The notes beneath the pieces were generated by a model. It was not told the origin of the DNA, did not search any database, and saw nothing but the letters and a program-made list of their open reading frames with translations. Shown piece by piece: positions 16,023-23,954 of a DNA stretch of 27,887 nt (positions are counted from its first letter, which is position 1; every line of letters starts with the position of its first letter). The stretch covers positions 1 to 27,887 of the forward strand of contig CAYZIC010000026.1 in NCBI GenBank assembly GCA_964478335.1, given 5' to 3'. A program made the translations under genes and the position numbers. This DNA is from CAYZIC01 sp964478335 (GTDB taxonomy: Bacteria > Verrucomicrobiota > Kiritimatiellia > RFP12 > DVOR01).

Positions 16023-17498
16023 TTACAACGACTTCATTTGGGGGAAGAGGATGACGTCACGGATGACTTCGGTGCCGGTGAGGAACATGACCAGGCGGTC
16101 GATGCCCATACCTAAGCCGCCAGTAGGAGGCATACCATGCTCGAGGGCGCAGATGAAGTCTTCGTCGATCTTTTCGGTGTCTTCGCCTGCTTGGTTTTCC
16201 AAGGCTTGGCGCTGAGCGAAGGGATCGTTTTGCTCGGTGTAACCGGGGCAAAGCTCTTTACCCGCGACGACGAATTCAAAAACGTCGACCTTGGTTGGGT
16301 CGTCTGCACAACGCTTAGCCAAAGGCACGTATTCGCAAGGAATGCGCGTGACAAAGGTTGGCTGACGGAGGGTCTTTTCGATCAACTTGTCATAGACTTC
16401 GTGAGAGACGAGTAAGTGGCTATTGAGTGCGGGTTCGAGTTCGACACCTGCATCGATTGCCTTTTGGCGAACGACTTCGTAGGGTAGGTCAAACCAATCA
16501 TCGCCCATGCGCTCTTTGATCAATGTTTCGTAAGCGACTTCGCGATAGGGGGGCTCAAAGTTAATGGGCTCTTCACCTTCACCGAAGACGACTTCACGGG
16601 AGCCCAAGACCTTATCACAGAGGTGAGGCAATAGGCCCTCGATGATGTTTTTCATCGAGGTGCGGTCGCCGTAGGCTTCGTAGACTTCGAGGACGGTAAA
16701 TTCTGGATTGTGTGTGCGGTCGATACCTTCGTTGCGGAAGTCCTTACCCAATTCGAAGATCTTATCAAAGCCACCGACTAAGAGGCGCTTGAGGTAGAGC
16801 TCAGGAGCAATACGCATAAACATCTCGGTATCGAGGGCGTTGTGGTGGGTGATAAATGGCTTAGCAGCAGCACCACCTGGTTGCGCTTGCATCATGGGGG
16901 TTTCGACTTCGATAAAGCCACGGCTGGAGAGGAAATTACGGATCTCGAGCAAGATCTTGTGGCGTTTGTTGAAACGGTCACGAGACTCAGGATTGGCCAT
17001 GAGGTCGAGGTAACGCTTACGGTAGCGGTCTTCGACGTCTTGGAGGCCTTGCCATTTGTCTGGTGGTTGCAAGATGGCCTTGGAGAGGAGATCCCATTCG
17101 GTCACTTCGATGGTTTGTTCGCCTGCTTTTGTGGTAAAGAGTGTACCCTTGACGCCGATAAAGTCGCCCATATCGAGCAATTTGGCGGCGTTGTATTTCT
17201 CTTCACCGATGCCATCACGCTTGAGGAGGATTTGGAATGAATTGGTGCCATCATTGAGGTTGATAAACATCAATTTGCCCATACGACGCTTGGTGGCGAT
17301 ACGACCAGCAGCAGAGACGACTTTGCCTTCTTCAAAAGCATTGCGAATCGTTAAGAGATCGCCGGTGCGTTCAAAAGCGTGTCCATAGGTTTCGTAACCG
17401 AGCTCGGCAAGCTTTTTGCCATTCTCGATGCGCTGTTGGCGGTATTGGTTGAGTTGCTCCTTGGTTGGAGCTTGTTGGGGTTGACCAGGATTAGCCAT
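16023..17498 (-). CDS. lysS: lysyl-tRNA synthetase, class II
   Basis: It charges tRNA-Lys with lysine using ATP in the cytoplasm. The N-terminal OB-fold (about 55-140) binds the anticodon. The class II core shows motif 1 (GFIEVETPMM, 194-203), motif 2 (FRNEGIDRTHNPEFTVLE, 254-271) and motif 3 (GGLGMGIDRLVMFLTG, 460-475). Length (491) is normal. ATG 17498 gives a usual N-terminus with a charged leader helix; the upstream ribosome-binding signal is weak (AGAAAG, about 10 bases away). It lies 30 bases downstream of transketolase on the same strand with no terminator between, so the two are probably co-transcribed. Confidence 0.96.
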   Translation of the reverse strand: MANPGQPQQAPTKEQLNQYRQQRIENGKKLAELGYETYGHAFERTGDLLTIRNAFEEGKVVSAAGRIATKRRMGKLMFINLNDGTNSFQILLKRDGIGEEKYNAAKLLDMGDFIGVKGTLFTTKAGEQTIEVTEWDLLSKAILQPPDKWQGLQDVEDRYRKRYLDLMANPESRDRFNKRHKILLEIRNFLSSRGFIEVETPMMQAQPGGAAAKPFITHHNALDTEMFMRIAPELYLKRLLVGGFDKIFELGKDFRNEGIDRTHNPEFTVLEVYEAYGDRTSMKNIIEGLLPHLCDKVLGSREVVFGEGEEPINFEPPYREVAYETLIKERMGDDWFDLPYEVVRQKAIDAGVELEPALNSHLLVSHEVYDKLIEKTLRQPTFVTRIPCEYVPLAKRCADDPTKVDVFEFVVAGKELCPGYTEQNDPFAQRQALENQAGEDTEKIDEDFICALEHGMPPTGGLGMGIDRLVMFLTGTEVIRDVILFPQMKSL

Positions 17499-17528
17499 GA
17501 TTGTCTACTTTCTGTAAAGAGTCATTAA

Positions 17529-19511
17529 TTAAGCAAGGATTTGGCGCGCTTTGGCTTCGACAGCTTCAGCGGTAAAGCCGAAGTGCTTGGCCAAGACTTC
17601 GGCGGGGCCAGAAGCACCAAAGCCAGCCATGGAGATCGTTTCGCCAGTTGCGCCGATGTACTTTTCCCAGCCCATAGGGATGGCAGCTTCGACAGCTAAA
17701 CGCTTGGTGCAAGCTGCGGGGAAGATGGATGCGCGATATTCAGCGGACTGCTTATCAAACAATTCCCAGCAAGGCATGCTGACGACACGCACATTTTTGT
17801 CAGAGATTGCTTGTGCAGCTTGCAAGGAGATGGAGACTTCCGAACCGCTTGCGACGATGATCATATCAGGATCTTGTGCAGGGTCACGTTGCCACAAGGT
17901 GTAAGCACCCTTGGCCAAGTTGCGAGCAGCAGGATAAGAGGTGCGGTCGATGATGGGCAAGTTTTGACGAGAGAGCAAGAGGCAACTGGGGGCATCCTTG
18001 GTCTCAAGTGCAATCGCCCAGGCGGCTGCGGTTTCGGTAGCATCGGCAGGACGAATTACGTTGAGTCCAGGCATGGCGCGAAGCGCGGGGAGCTGTTCGA
18101 CGGGTTCGTGGGTGGGACCGTCTTCGCCGACGTAAAAGCTGTCGTGCGTCAAGACATAGATCACAGGGAGATTCATCAATGCAGCCACACGCATGACAGG
18201 ACGGCAATAGTCGCAGAAAACGAAGAATGTGCCGCCAAAGATACGGAAGCCACCATGGACGGCTACGCCATTCATAATTGCAGCCATGCCTGTTTCACGG
18301 ACACCAAAGTGGAAGTTGCGTCCAGAGAATTGGTCACGAGCGATGTCGCCCAAACCATTCATATAGGTCATATTAGAGGGAGCCAAGTCAGCCGAACCGC
18401 CCACGAGTTGGGGTACGGCTGTAGCGATTGCATTGATGACTTCGCCAGATGCCACACGCGTTGAGATCGTCTTAGCGGGGTCAAATGCCGGAACGACTTG
18501 ATCCAAGTTAGGCAATTTATCGGAGAGCATCATGTCCCATTGAGCAGCCAATTCAGCATTGTCGCCTTGCCATGCAGCAAAGTCAGCGTGCCATTGGTTG
18601 CATTGAGCTTGCATCGCGTCGCGACGAGCGGCGAAGCAATCGTAGACCGATTGAGGAACAGCAAAGGATGCTTCAGGATCGAGACCAAGAGCTTGCTTGG
18701 AGAGCTTGACTTCGTCGTCGCCAAGAGGTGCACCGTGGCAAGATGCGGAACCGGCCTTATTGGGGGAGCCCTTACCAATGACGGTGTGGCAAATGATCAT
18801 GACAGGCTTACCAGTTGTGATAAGGGCTTGTTGGATGGCATCTTCGATGGCATCAGTATTGTGACCATCGCAGGAAAGAACGTGCCAACCGTAGGATTCG
18901 AAGCGCATCTTGGCATCGTCACACATGGTGATGCCAGTTTTGCCTTCGATAGAGATTTCGTTTGAATCGTAAAAGACGACCAATTTGTCGAGGCCCAAGT
19001 TGCCAGCCATGGAGGCAGCCTCGTGGCTGATGCCTTCCATCAAGTCGCCGTCACCACAGAAGACCCAGGTGCGGTGGTTGACGATCTTGCCAAAGCGCGT
19101 AGCGAGCATTTGTTCGGCAATGGCCATACCCACGCCATTTGCAAAGCCTTGGCCGAGGGGGCCTGTGGTGGTTTCGACACCATCGGTGTGGCCGAATTCG
19201 GGGTGACCAGCGGTGACGCTACCGAGTTGGCGGAAATTCTTTAGATCATCAAGGGTAACCTTGTAGCCAGCTAAGTGGAGCAAGCTGTAGAGGAGGGCGC
19301 TGCCGTGGCCGCCAGAGAGAATGAAACGATCGCGGTCAGCCCATTTGGTTTCGCCAGCATAGATTTTGAGATGCTTAAGCCAAAGGACGGCGGCGACATC
19401 TGCCATGCCCATAGCGACACCAGGGTGGCCTGATTTTGCTTTTTGAATGGCGTCCATTGAGAGGCCACGAAGAGTGTTTGCGACGGTTGTGATTTCGGCA
19501 TTGCTGACCAT
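17529..19511 (-). CDS. tkt: transketolase
   Basis: This thiamine-diphosphate enzyme moves two-carbon ketol units between sugar phosphates in the non-oxidative pentose phosphate pathway. The protein of about 660 residues has the family length. Typical marks are SGHPGVAMGMAD (27-38), HG at 69-70, the cofactor motif GDGDLMEG...N (from 153), TTGPLGQG (115-122), and the pyrimidine-binding domain with THDSFYVGEDGPTHEP. ATG 19511 has GGAG 7 bases upstream and gives the standard start. The open frame extends 71 codons further, but those residues are unlike the family and run over the promoter at 19599-19627. It is the first gene of a tkt-lysS unit. Confidence 0.95.
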   Translation of the reverse strand: MVSNAEITTVANTLRGLSMDAIQKAKSGHPGVAMGMADVAAVLWLKHLKIYAGETKWADRDRFILSGGHGSALLYSLLHLAGYKVTLDDLKNFRQLGSVTAGHPEFGHTDGVETTTGPLGQGFANGVGMAIAEQMLATRFGKIVNHRTWVFCGDGDLMEGISHEAASMAGNLGLDKLVVFYDSNEISIEGKTGITMCDDAKMRFESYGWHVLSCDGHNTDAIEDAIQQALITTGKPVMIICHTVIGKGSPNKAGSASCHGAPLGDDEVKLSKQALGLDPEASFAVPQSVYDCFAARRDAMQAQCNQWHADFAAWQGDNAELAAQWDMMLSDKLPNLDQVVPAFDPAKTISTRVASGEVINAIATAVPQLVGGSADLAPSNMTYMNGLGDIARDQFSGRNFHFGVRETGMAAIMNGVAVHGGFRIFGGTFFVFCDYCRPVMRVAALMNLPVIYVLTHDSFYVGEDGPTHEPVEQLPALRAMPGLNVIRPADATETAAAWAIALETKDAPSCLLLSRQNLPIIDRTSYPAARNLAKGAYTLWQRDPAQDPDMIIVASGSEVSISLQAAQAISDKNVRVVSMPCWELFDKQSAEYRASIFPAACTKRLAVEAAIPMGWEKYIGATGETISMAGFGASGPAEVLAKHFGFTAEAVEAKARQILA

Positions 19512-19598
19512 GTCTATACTCCAGATAGGTACGATATTGATGTGTGTGGATTGATTTATTTGGGCGTAAGGTCTATTCATCCAAATAAAGTGGCCTAT

Positions 19599-19627
19599 AC
19601 GATACACTTTTTCGGCAGAATAATCAA
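19599..19627 (-). promoter_or_regulatory. sigma70-type promoter of tkt-lysS
   Basis: On the minus strand, TTGATT (19627-19622), a 17-base spacer and TATCGT (19604-19599). Transcription would start near 19592, about 80 bases before the tkt ATG. The location supports the shorter tkt start. Confidence 0.6.
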
Positions 19628-19707
19628 GTAAAAAGAACAGGGGCTTTCTTACTTTATGGTCAGAAGTGGGCAAAATGAGTGATTTTGGCCTAAAGCGGCG
19701 GTTGAAG

Positions 19708-19740
19708 AAAAAAGGCACCCGCAATTGCGAGTGCCTTTTT
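19708..19740. terminator. intrinsic terminator after the sulfatase gene
   Basis: The stem GGCAC-C-CGCAA/TTGCG-A-GTGCC (19714-19735) has one C-A mismatch and is flanked by A6 (19708-19713) and T5 (19736-19740). On the minus strand the A run becomes the U tract, 21 bases after the sulfatase stop. The symmetry allows action in both directions. Confidence 0.85.
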
Positions 19741-19760
19741 GAGTCGTGCCAGAGAGCTCT

Positions 19761-21389
19761 TTAGAGGATATCTGGGGTGTCTTTGGGGTTGAGCTTGGGG
19801 TTGGCATCATATTCGTTGGCGTTGTAGAATTGATCGCTGTCACCGACTTGAGCTTTGAGGCGATAGAGCTCGACCTTGAGTGCCTTGACGATCTTTGCAT
19901 ACGCACGATCGGTGTAGACGTTCTTGAGCTCTTCTGGATCGCGGATGAGGTCAAAGCATTCCCATTCGTCTACCTTATAGTAGTAGATGAGCTTGTACTT
20001 CTCGGTACGCACACCATAATGGGCTGGGGTGGCGTGTTCGCCGCCTTGGATGTAGTAGCGATAGTAAAAGCTCTTTTGCCAATCGGCGGGGGTCTTGCCT
20101 TGCAAGCAGGGTAGGCAGCTGCGGCCTTGGAATTGTGCTGGCTTGGCGACGCCTGCGATATCGGTAAAGAGTGCGGGGAAGTCGACATTGGTAATGATGT
20201 CGTGGCAAACGGTACCCGCCTTGATGAGATCAGGGCAACGAACCAGAAATGGCATTTGGATGGTTTCATCCATCATGAAGCGCTTGTCATAGAGGCCGTG
20301 GTCGCCGAGGAAGAAGCCTTGGTCTGCGGTATAGATGACGAGGGTATTCTTATCGACACCCTTTTGCTTGAGGAAGTTGAGCATGTCATTAATGCTATCA
20401 TCGACGCTTTGGACGCATGCGAGGTAGTCTTGCATGTAGCGGAGGTAGGAGAGCTTGATGCGTTCGCGGCGTTTGCGTTCGGTTTCCTTGGGGGAGTCCT
20501 TGCCATTGGGGCGCAATTCGATTGGCCAGCGGTTGAGGTCTGGCTTATTGGCAGGATCATACTGCTTGGGATTGACGCCAGGGAATTGGCCGCCACCGCG
20601 GAAGTATTCGGAGAGTTTGAGGTCGAGCTCCAAGCGCATGTGGTGCTCGAGGGTCATGGCCGTTCTTTGGATTGGTGTGGCTCTGCCTTTGAAATCATCA
20701 AAGAGTGTTGCGGGGATTGGAATATCCTTAAGGGTCTTACGACGGAATGCTTCGCGATACTTTTCGCTTGGGACCCAGTTGCGGTGAGGCGCCTTGTGGT
20801 GCATCATCACATAAAAAGGCTTGTCAGTCTTGAGAGCCTCAGTGATGGCATCTTGGGTGATGCGGGTGATGTTTTCGGAGGCGTATTCCCCCTTAAAGTT
20901 GTAACGCTTTTTGGCATCAAACATGACGGGGTCAATGTAGGAGCCTTGGCCCGGATAAATAGTCCACTTGTCCCAGTCCTGTTTGCGAGGATTGGTGTGC
21001 AAGTGCCACTTGCCGATCATGGCGGTATAGTAGCCTGCATCGCGCATGTAGCCACCAACAGTCTTGATACGGGTATCGAGGCTATTAAAGACTGGGGTGC
21101 CATTTTTGCAACTGTACATGCCGGTCAAGATATTGGCACGGCTGGGGGTGCAGATGGAGTTCGTCGCGAAGACGCGGTCACACAATGCGCCCTCATTGGC
21201 CAAACGATCTAAGCCTGGTGTCTTATTGATCTTGCTACCATAGGCACTGATAGCGTGGGCAGCATGGTCATCGGACATGATGAAGAGAATGTTGATCTTC
21301 TTTGCTTTTGCTTGGGCAATCAAAGAAGAGGTCGAGCATGCCCCTAATGACAGGGCCGTAGTCGCTACGAATTGACGTCTTGAAACCAT
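19761..21389 (-). CDS. exported sulfatase (arylsulfatase A-like, S1 family)
   Basis: It hydrolyses sulfate esters, probably on host or algal glycans. The signal region (residues 1-28) has a twin-arginine motif SRRQF and a lipobox-like LGAC (Cys18), so the protein may be exported folded and lipid-anchored. The active site CTPSRANILTG begins at Cys80, to be converted to formylglycine; metal-binding Asp40-Asp41 (MSDDH) and GKWHL follow the family pattern. A later DQGFFLGDHGLYDKRFMMDE block is also typical. Length is 542. AAGGA lies 6 bases before ATG 21389. A promoter (21433-21461) and a terminator (19708-19740) flank it, so it appears to be a single-gene unit. No maturase gene is in the window, so activation depends on a gene elsewhere. 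Confidence 0.93.
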   Translation of the reverse strand: MVSRRQFVATTALSLGACSTSSLIAQAKAKKINILFIMSDDHAAHAISAYGSKINKTPGLDRLANEGALCDRVFATNSICTPSRANILTGMYSCKNGTPVFNSLDTRIKTVGGYMRDAGYYTAMIGKWHLHTNPRKQDWDKWTIYPGQGSYIDPVMFDAKKRYNFKGEYASENITRITQDAITEALKTDKPFYVMMHHKAPHRNWVPSEKYREAFRRKTLKDIPIPATLFDDFKGRATPIQRTAMTLEHHMRLELDLKLSEYFRGGGQFPGVNPKQYDPANKPDLNRWPIELRPNGKDSPKETERKRRERIKLSYLRYMQDYLACVQSVDDSINDMLNFLKQKGVDKNTLVIYTADQGFFLGDHGLYDKRFMMDETIQMPFLVRCPDLIKAGTVCHDIITNVDFPALFTDIAGVAKPAQFQGRSCLPCLQGKTPADWQKSFYYRYYIQGGEHATPAHYGVRTEKYKLIYYYKVDEWECFDLIRDPEELKNVYTDRAYAKIVKALKVELYRLKAQVGDSDQFYNANEYDANPKLNPKDTPDIL

Positions 21390-21432
21390 AATGAATCCTT
21401 ACTTTTAATGTGTACAAACTATAGTGATAAAT

Positions 21433-21461
21433 AAGATAGCTAAACTGGTGCAAAAATGCAA
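21433..21461 (-). promoter_or_regulatory. sigma70-type promoter of the sulfatase gene
   Basis: On the minus strand, TTGCAT (21461-21456), a 17-base spacer and TATCTT (21438-21433), about 43 bases before the ATG. A TTGCAC/TTATCA pair nearby is a weaker alternative. Confidence 0.55.
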
Positions 21462-21474
21462 GCCTAAAAAGTGT

Positions 21475-23931
21475 CTATTTGAGGAAAATCAGCTTTGCCG
21501 CCTCAGTATCTTCGAGTAAAACCTTAAGATCATAGTAGCCGGTGCTGCGTTTTTTATTGCGATCACCACCACCTGTGAAGTCGATGTGGAATTTACCCTC
21601 CTTGTCAAAGCCGTCAATGAGGACGAGGTCGAGGGCATAGCTGCGTGGCGACATATCGATCGAATCACGGATCACGAGAACAGGGTGAGACTGCACGAGT
21701 GAGGCTTTGATGCGATTGGCGTAAGCGTCAATGTCCTGGGTGGATTCCTTGGAGAAGGTAATGATGCGCTCCATGCCGCGTTTGCTCTTGAGATTAAAGA
21801 CCTTGCTGAAGTTTTTATCCCATTTTTTATGGTCACCGAAGTGGCGGTTAAAGAGTTGAGCTTGGCTGGCGAGTGCTGGAGCTTGTCCGTGAAAGAGGGA
21901 GTTAAAGGGCCCCATGCGGTTTCTTGGGCGACTTTCTGATGGATTGGTGTGGACTTGGGTATAGTCAAATCCTCCCCGCTGCACTTTGCCACCGGTGATG
22001 GGTGCTCGATAGTAGGTCATCAGCTTCATGAGCGCCGTGACTGCGGAAGAACCTTGATAGGCATTGTCGGCAGCTCTTCTGAGCATATAGTAGCGCGTAA
22101 TGGACCAGTTACCTGTAAATTTATCCGTCAAGAGTGGGGGGACAGCATCGACGGCTTTAACCGTCGGCAGTTTGACCTTGATCTCTTCTTGGCTGAAGGT
22201 CATGCCGTTCTTATTTTTGACATAAGCACGCACATAGTAGGTTGCACCTGGGCGCAAGTTGAGGATGCGCGCATCGTAGCGATCACGGTGGAAGAGTCTA
22301 AAGGTATTGGTTTTATTTGGGCGTGTTTTGGGGTAGTTGCCAACGACAAAGCCGTACTCGGTCTTGAGGGGTTCGCCGCGATAGATGATTGTGGAATGGG
22401 CGCGCAAGCTGGTGGGGAGCAATTCGTCGACCGCATTAAGCTTGATTTTGGGGAGGAGGGAGGCCTTGAGCTGCGCAGGAGAGGTGCGGACGGGCTCGAT
22501 TTCGAGCATAAATGAGCAGGTCTTATCCTTGATCTCGATATTGCTAATCGAGATCCCTGCAGGCATGCGATTGGGGAGGATCGCGGCGGGCATTTGGTTG
22601 GGAGATGGTTCAGTAGGATTGGAGTAGTAGCCGAATGTTGCGCCAGGCTCAAAGACTGCATTACCTATTTTGCCATGACCCATCAAATAGGGGTCGTCTG
22701 GACGATAGAGATAGCAGAGGTCAGGAGAACCATAGAGGGATAGGGGCATGGTCACATTGATGATGTGAATGAGCAAGCCCTCTTTATTGCCATCGCCAAT
22801 GCGGCCGGTGCCCTTGGTGACATACTCCACATAAAAGAGGTAGTTGGGATGAGCGCTCGGAATAAAGTAGCCGACGGTCTTCTCTTTGCCATTCTCTGCG
22901 TTGCGTGGATCGAGCGTATAGGTGCCCGATTTGGTTAACATCGGGTAGGAGGATGGTGGTAAAAAGGCCATGTAAATGGCCCTGCAATAGGCAGGGCCCG
23001 TGGGGCCGTAGGCCCAAGGCAAACAAGGCGTGCCGCCGACACCATCGGTGACCTCTGAGGCGTGATAAAAGTCTGGAGCACCGAGAACGTGGCCGAGCTC
23101 ATGAGCCATGGTGCTTCCACCACTATTGACAAAGACTTGCACGCGGCTATTGGGCCAGAGGGGTTCGGACCATGCTACGGACGGACGGTACTTGTAGATT
23201 TGGTCTGGGGGCGTACGTCCGCCAGGGCGGGTGTCCTCGACAGGTTTAGGGTAGGCTTTGCGCAGGTATTTTTCAACTGTCTTGAGGTCAGCTTGGGCAT
23301 TATTATGGACATAACAAGTGACATCGGTTTTGATTGAGGCGAGTTTTTCTCTGGCTGCCTTTTGTAGCTCCGCGACTCTGCGATTGCCTTCGCCCTCATC
23401 ATTCCAACCGATGCGGTTGGAATTGGGATCGTGTCTGCAGTAATAGCCGTAGGGCTGCGGAGCCATGTAGACACCTGGCTGAACGACTAACTTCGGCCAA
23501 CAGATGCCCTCGGAGTAGGTCGTGTAGTAATCCTTAAGAGAAACGTTGCCAATCTTGCTGAGGCCAGCTTTGATTGATTCTGGATCCATCTTGGCCGTGC
23601 GGTCGGGGAAGTTGATCAAGATCAGCCCAACGGTAAATTCGCCAGTAAAGACGGGTTTGGTTCTTTTGGGACCAAAGTTCTTTGCTTGGAGCTTGTAGGT
23701 GCCGCCGTCTTGCCATTCGACAGGCTTGTAAGCTTCTGTGTCCTTTTTAGAAGACTTTGATTTCTTAGCCTTTTTGCCCCGCGACTTGGAGACATTGGTG
23801 TGAGTCATTAGCGAGCGCGATCCCGTGAGGCGCCGCGTGCCTGAAGTCTTTTTAGTCGCGGCATTTGCCTCTGGCATGATGAGCAGGCAGACGATAAGCG
23901 CGAGGATGAATCTTTTGATGAGCTGGACCAT
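21475..23931 (-). CDS. secreted M6-type metalloprotease with degenerate C10-like domain
   Basis: A large exported protein (818 residues). A signal peptide ends near ANA-AT (24), followed by a Lys/Ser-rich low-complexity stretch (about 48-64). The M6-like domain (about 95-400) begins with a strand plus NFPD (107-110) and has the zinc site HELGHVLGAPD (277-287). Residues of about 510-590 look like a fibronectin type III-like domain (LRPGATYYVRAYVKNKNG). The last 200 residues resemble streptopain-like C10 peptidases, but Ser629 stands where the catalytic Cys is expected and Asp768 where the His is expected, so this part is probably inactive and may bind or chaperone. Proteolytic activity of the M6 part is inferred. 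AAGGAGG lies 5 bases before ATG 23931. It follows ligA by 23 bases. Confidence 0.82.
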   Translation of the reverse strand: MVQLIKRFILALIVCLLIMPEANAATKKTSGTRRLTGSRSLMTHTNVSKSRGKKAKKSKSSKKDTEAYKPVEWQDGGTYKLQAKNFGPKRTKPVFTGEFTVGLILINFPDRTAKMDPESIKAGLSKIGNVSLKDYYTTYSEGICWPKLVVQPGVYMAPQPYGYYCRHDPNSNRIGWNDEGEGNRRVAELQKAAREKLASIKTDVTCYVHNNAQADLKTVEKYLRKAYPKPVEDTRPGGRTPPDQIYKYRPSVAWSEPLWPNSRVQVFVNSGGSTMAHELGHVLGAPDFYHASEVTDGVGGTPCLPWAYGPTGPAYCRAIYMAFLPPSSYPMLTKSGTYTLDPRNAENGKEKTVGYFIPSAHPNYLFYVEYVTKGTGRIGDGNKEGLLIHIINVTMPLSLYGSPDLCYLYRPDDPYLMGHGKIGNAVFEPGATFGYYSNPTEPSPNQMPAAILPNRMPAGISISNIEIKDKTCSFMLEIEPVRTSPAQLKASLLPKIKLNAVDELLPTSLRAHSTIIYRGEPLKTEYGFVVGNYPKTRPNKTNTFRLFHRDRYDARILNLRPGATYYVRAYVKNKNGMTFSQEEIKVKLPTVKAVDAVPPLLTDKFTGNWSITRYYMLRRAADNAYQGSSAVTALMKLMTYYRAPITGGKVQRGGFDYTQVHTNPSESRPRNRMGPFNSLFHGQAPALASQAQLFNRHFGDHKKWDKNFSKVFNLKSKRGMERIITFSKESTQDIDAYANRIKASLVQSHPVLVIRDSIDMSPRSYALDLVLIDGFDKEGKFHIDFTGGGDRNKKRSTGYYDLKVLLEDTEAAKLIFLK

Positions 23932-23954
23932 AGAGGCCTCCTTGTTGGGGTGGG

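Noticed and set aside
19512..19724. 71-codon N-terminal extension of transketolase
   Set aside because: The extra residues are unlike transketolases, run over a good promoter, and ATG 19511 has its own ribosome-binding site.
20127..21212. 361-codon open frame on the plus strand inside the sulfatase gene
   Set aside because: It lies wholly antisense to a clear sulfatase with all motifs; codon bias of the sulfatase explains a long mirror frame.
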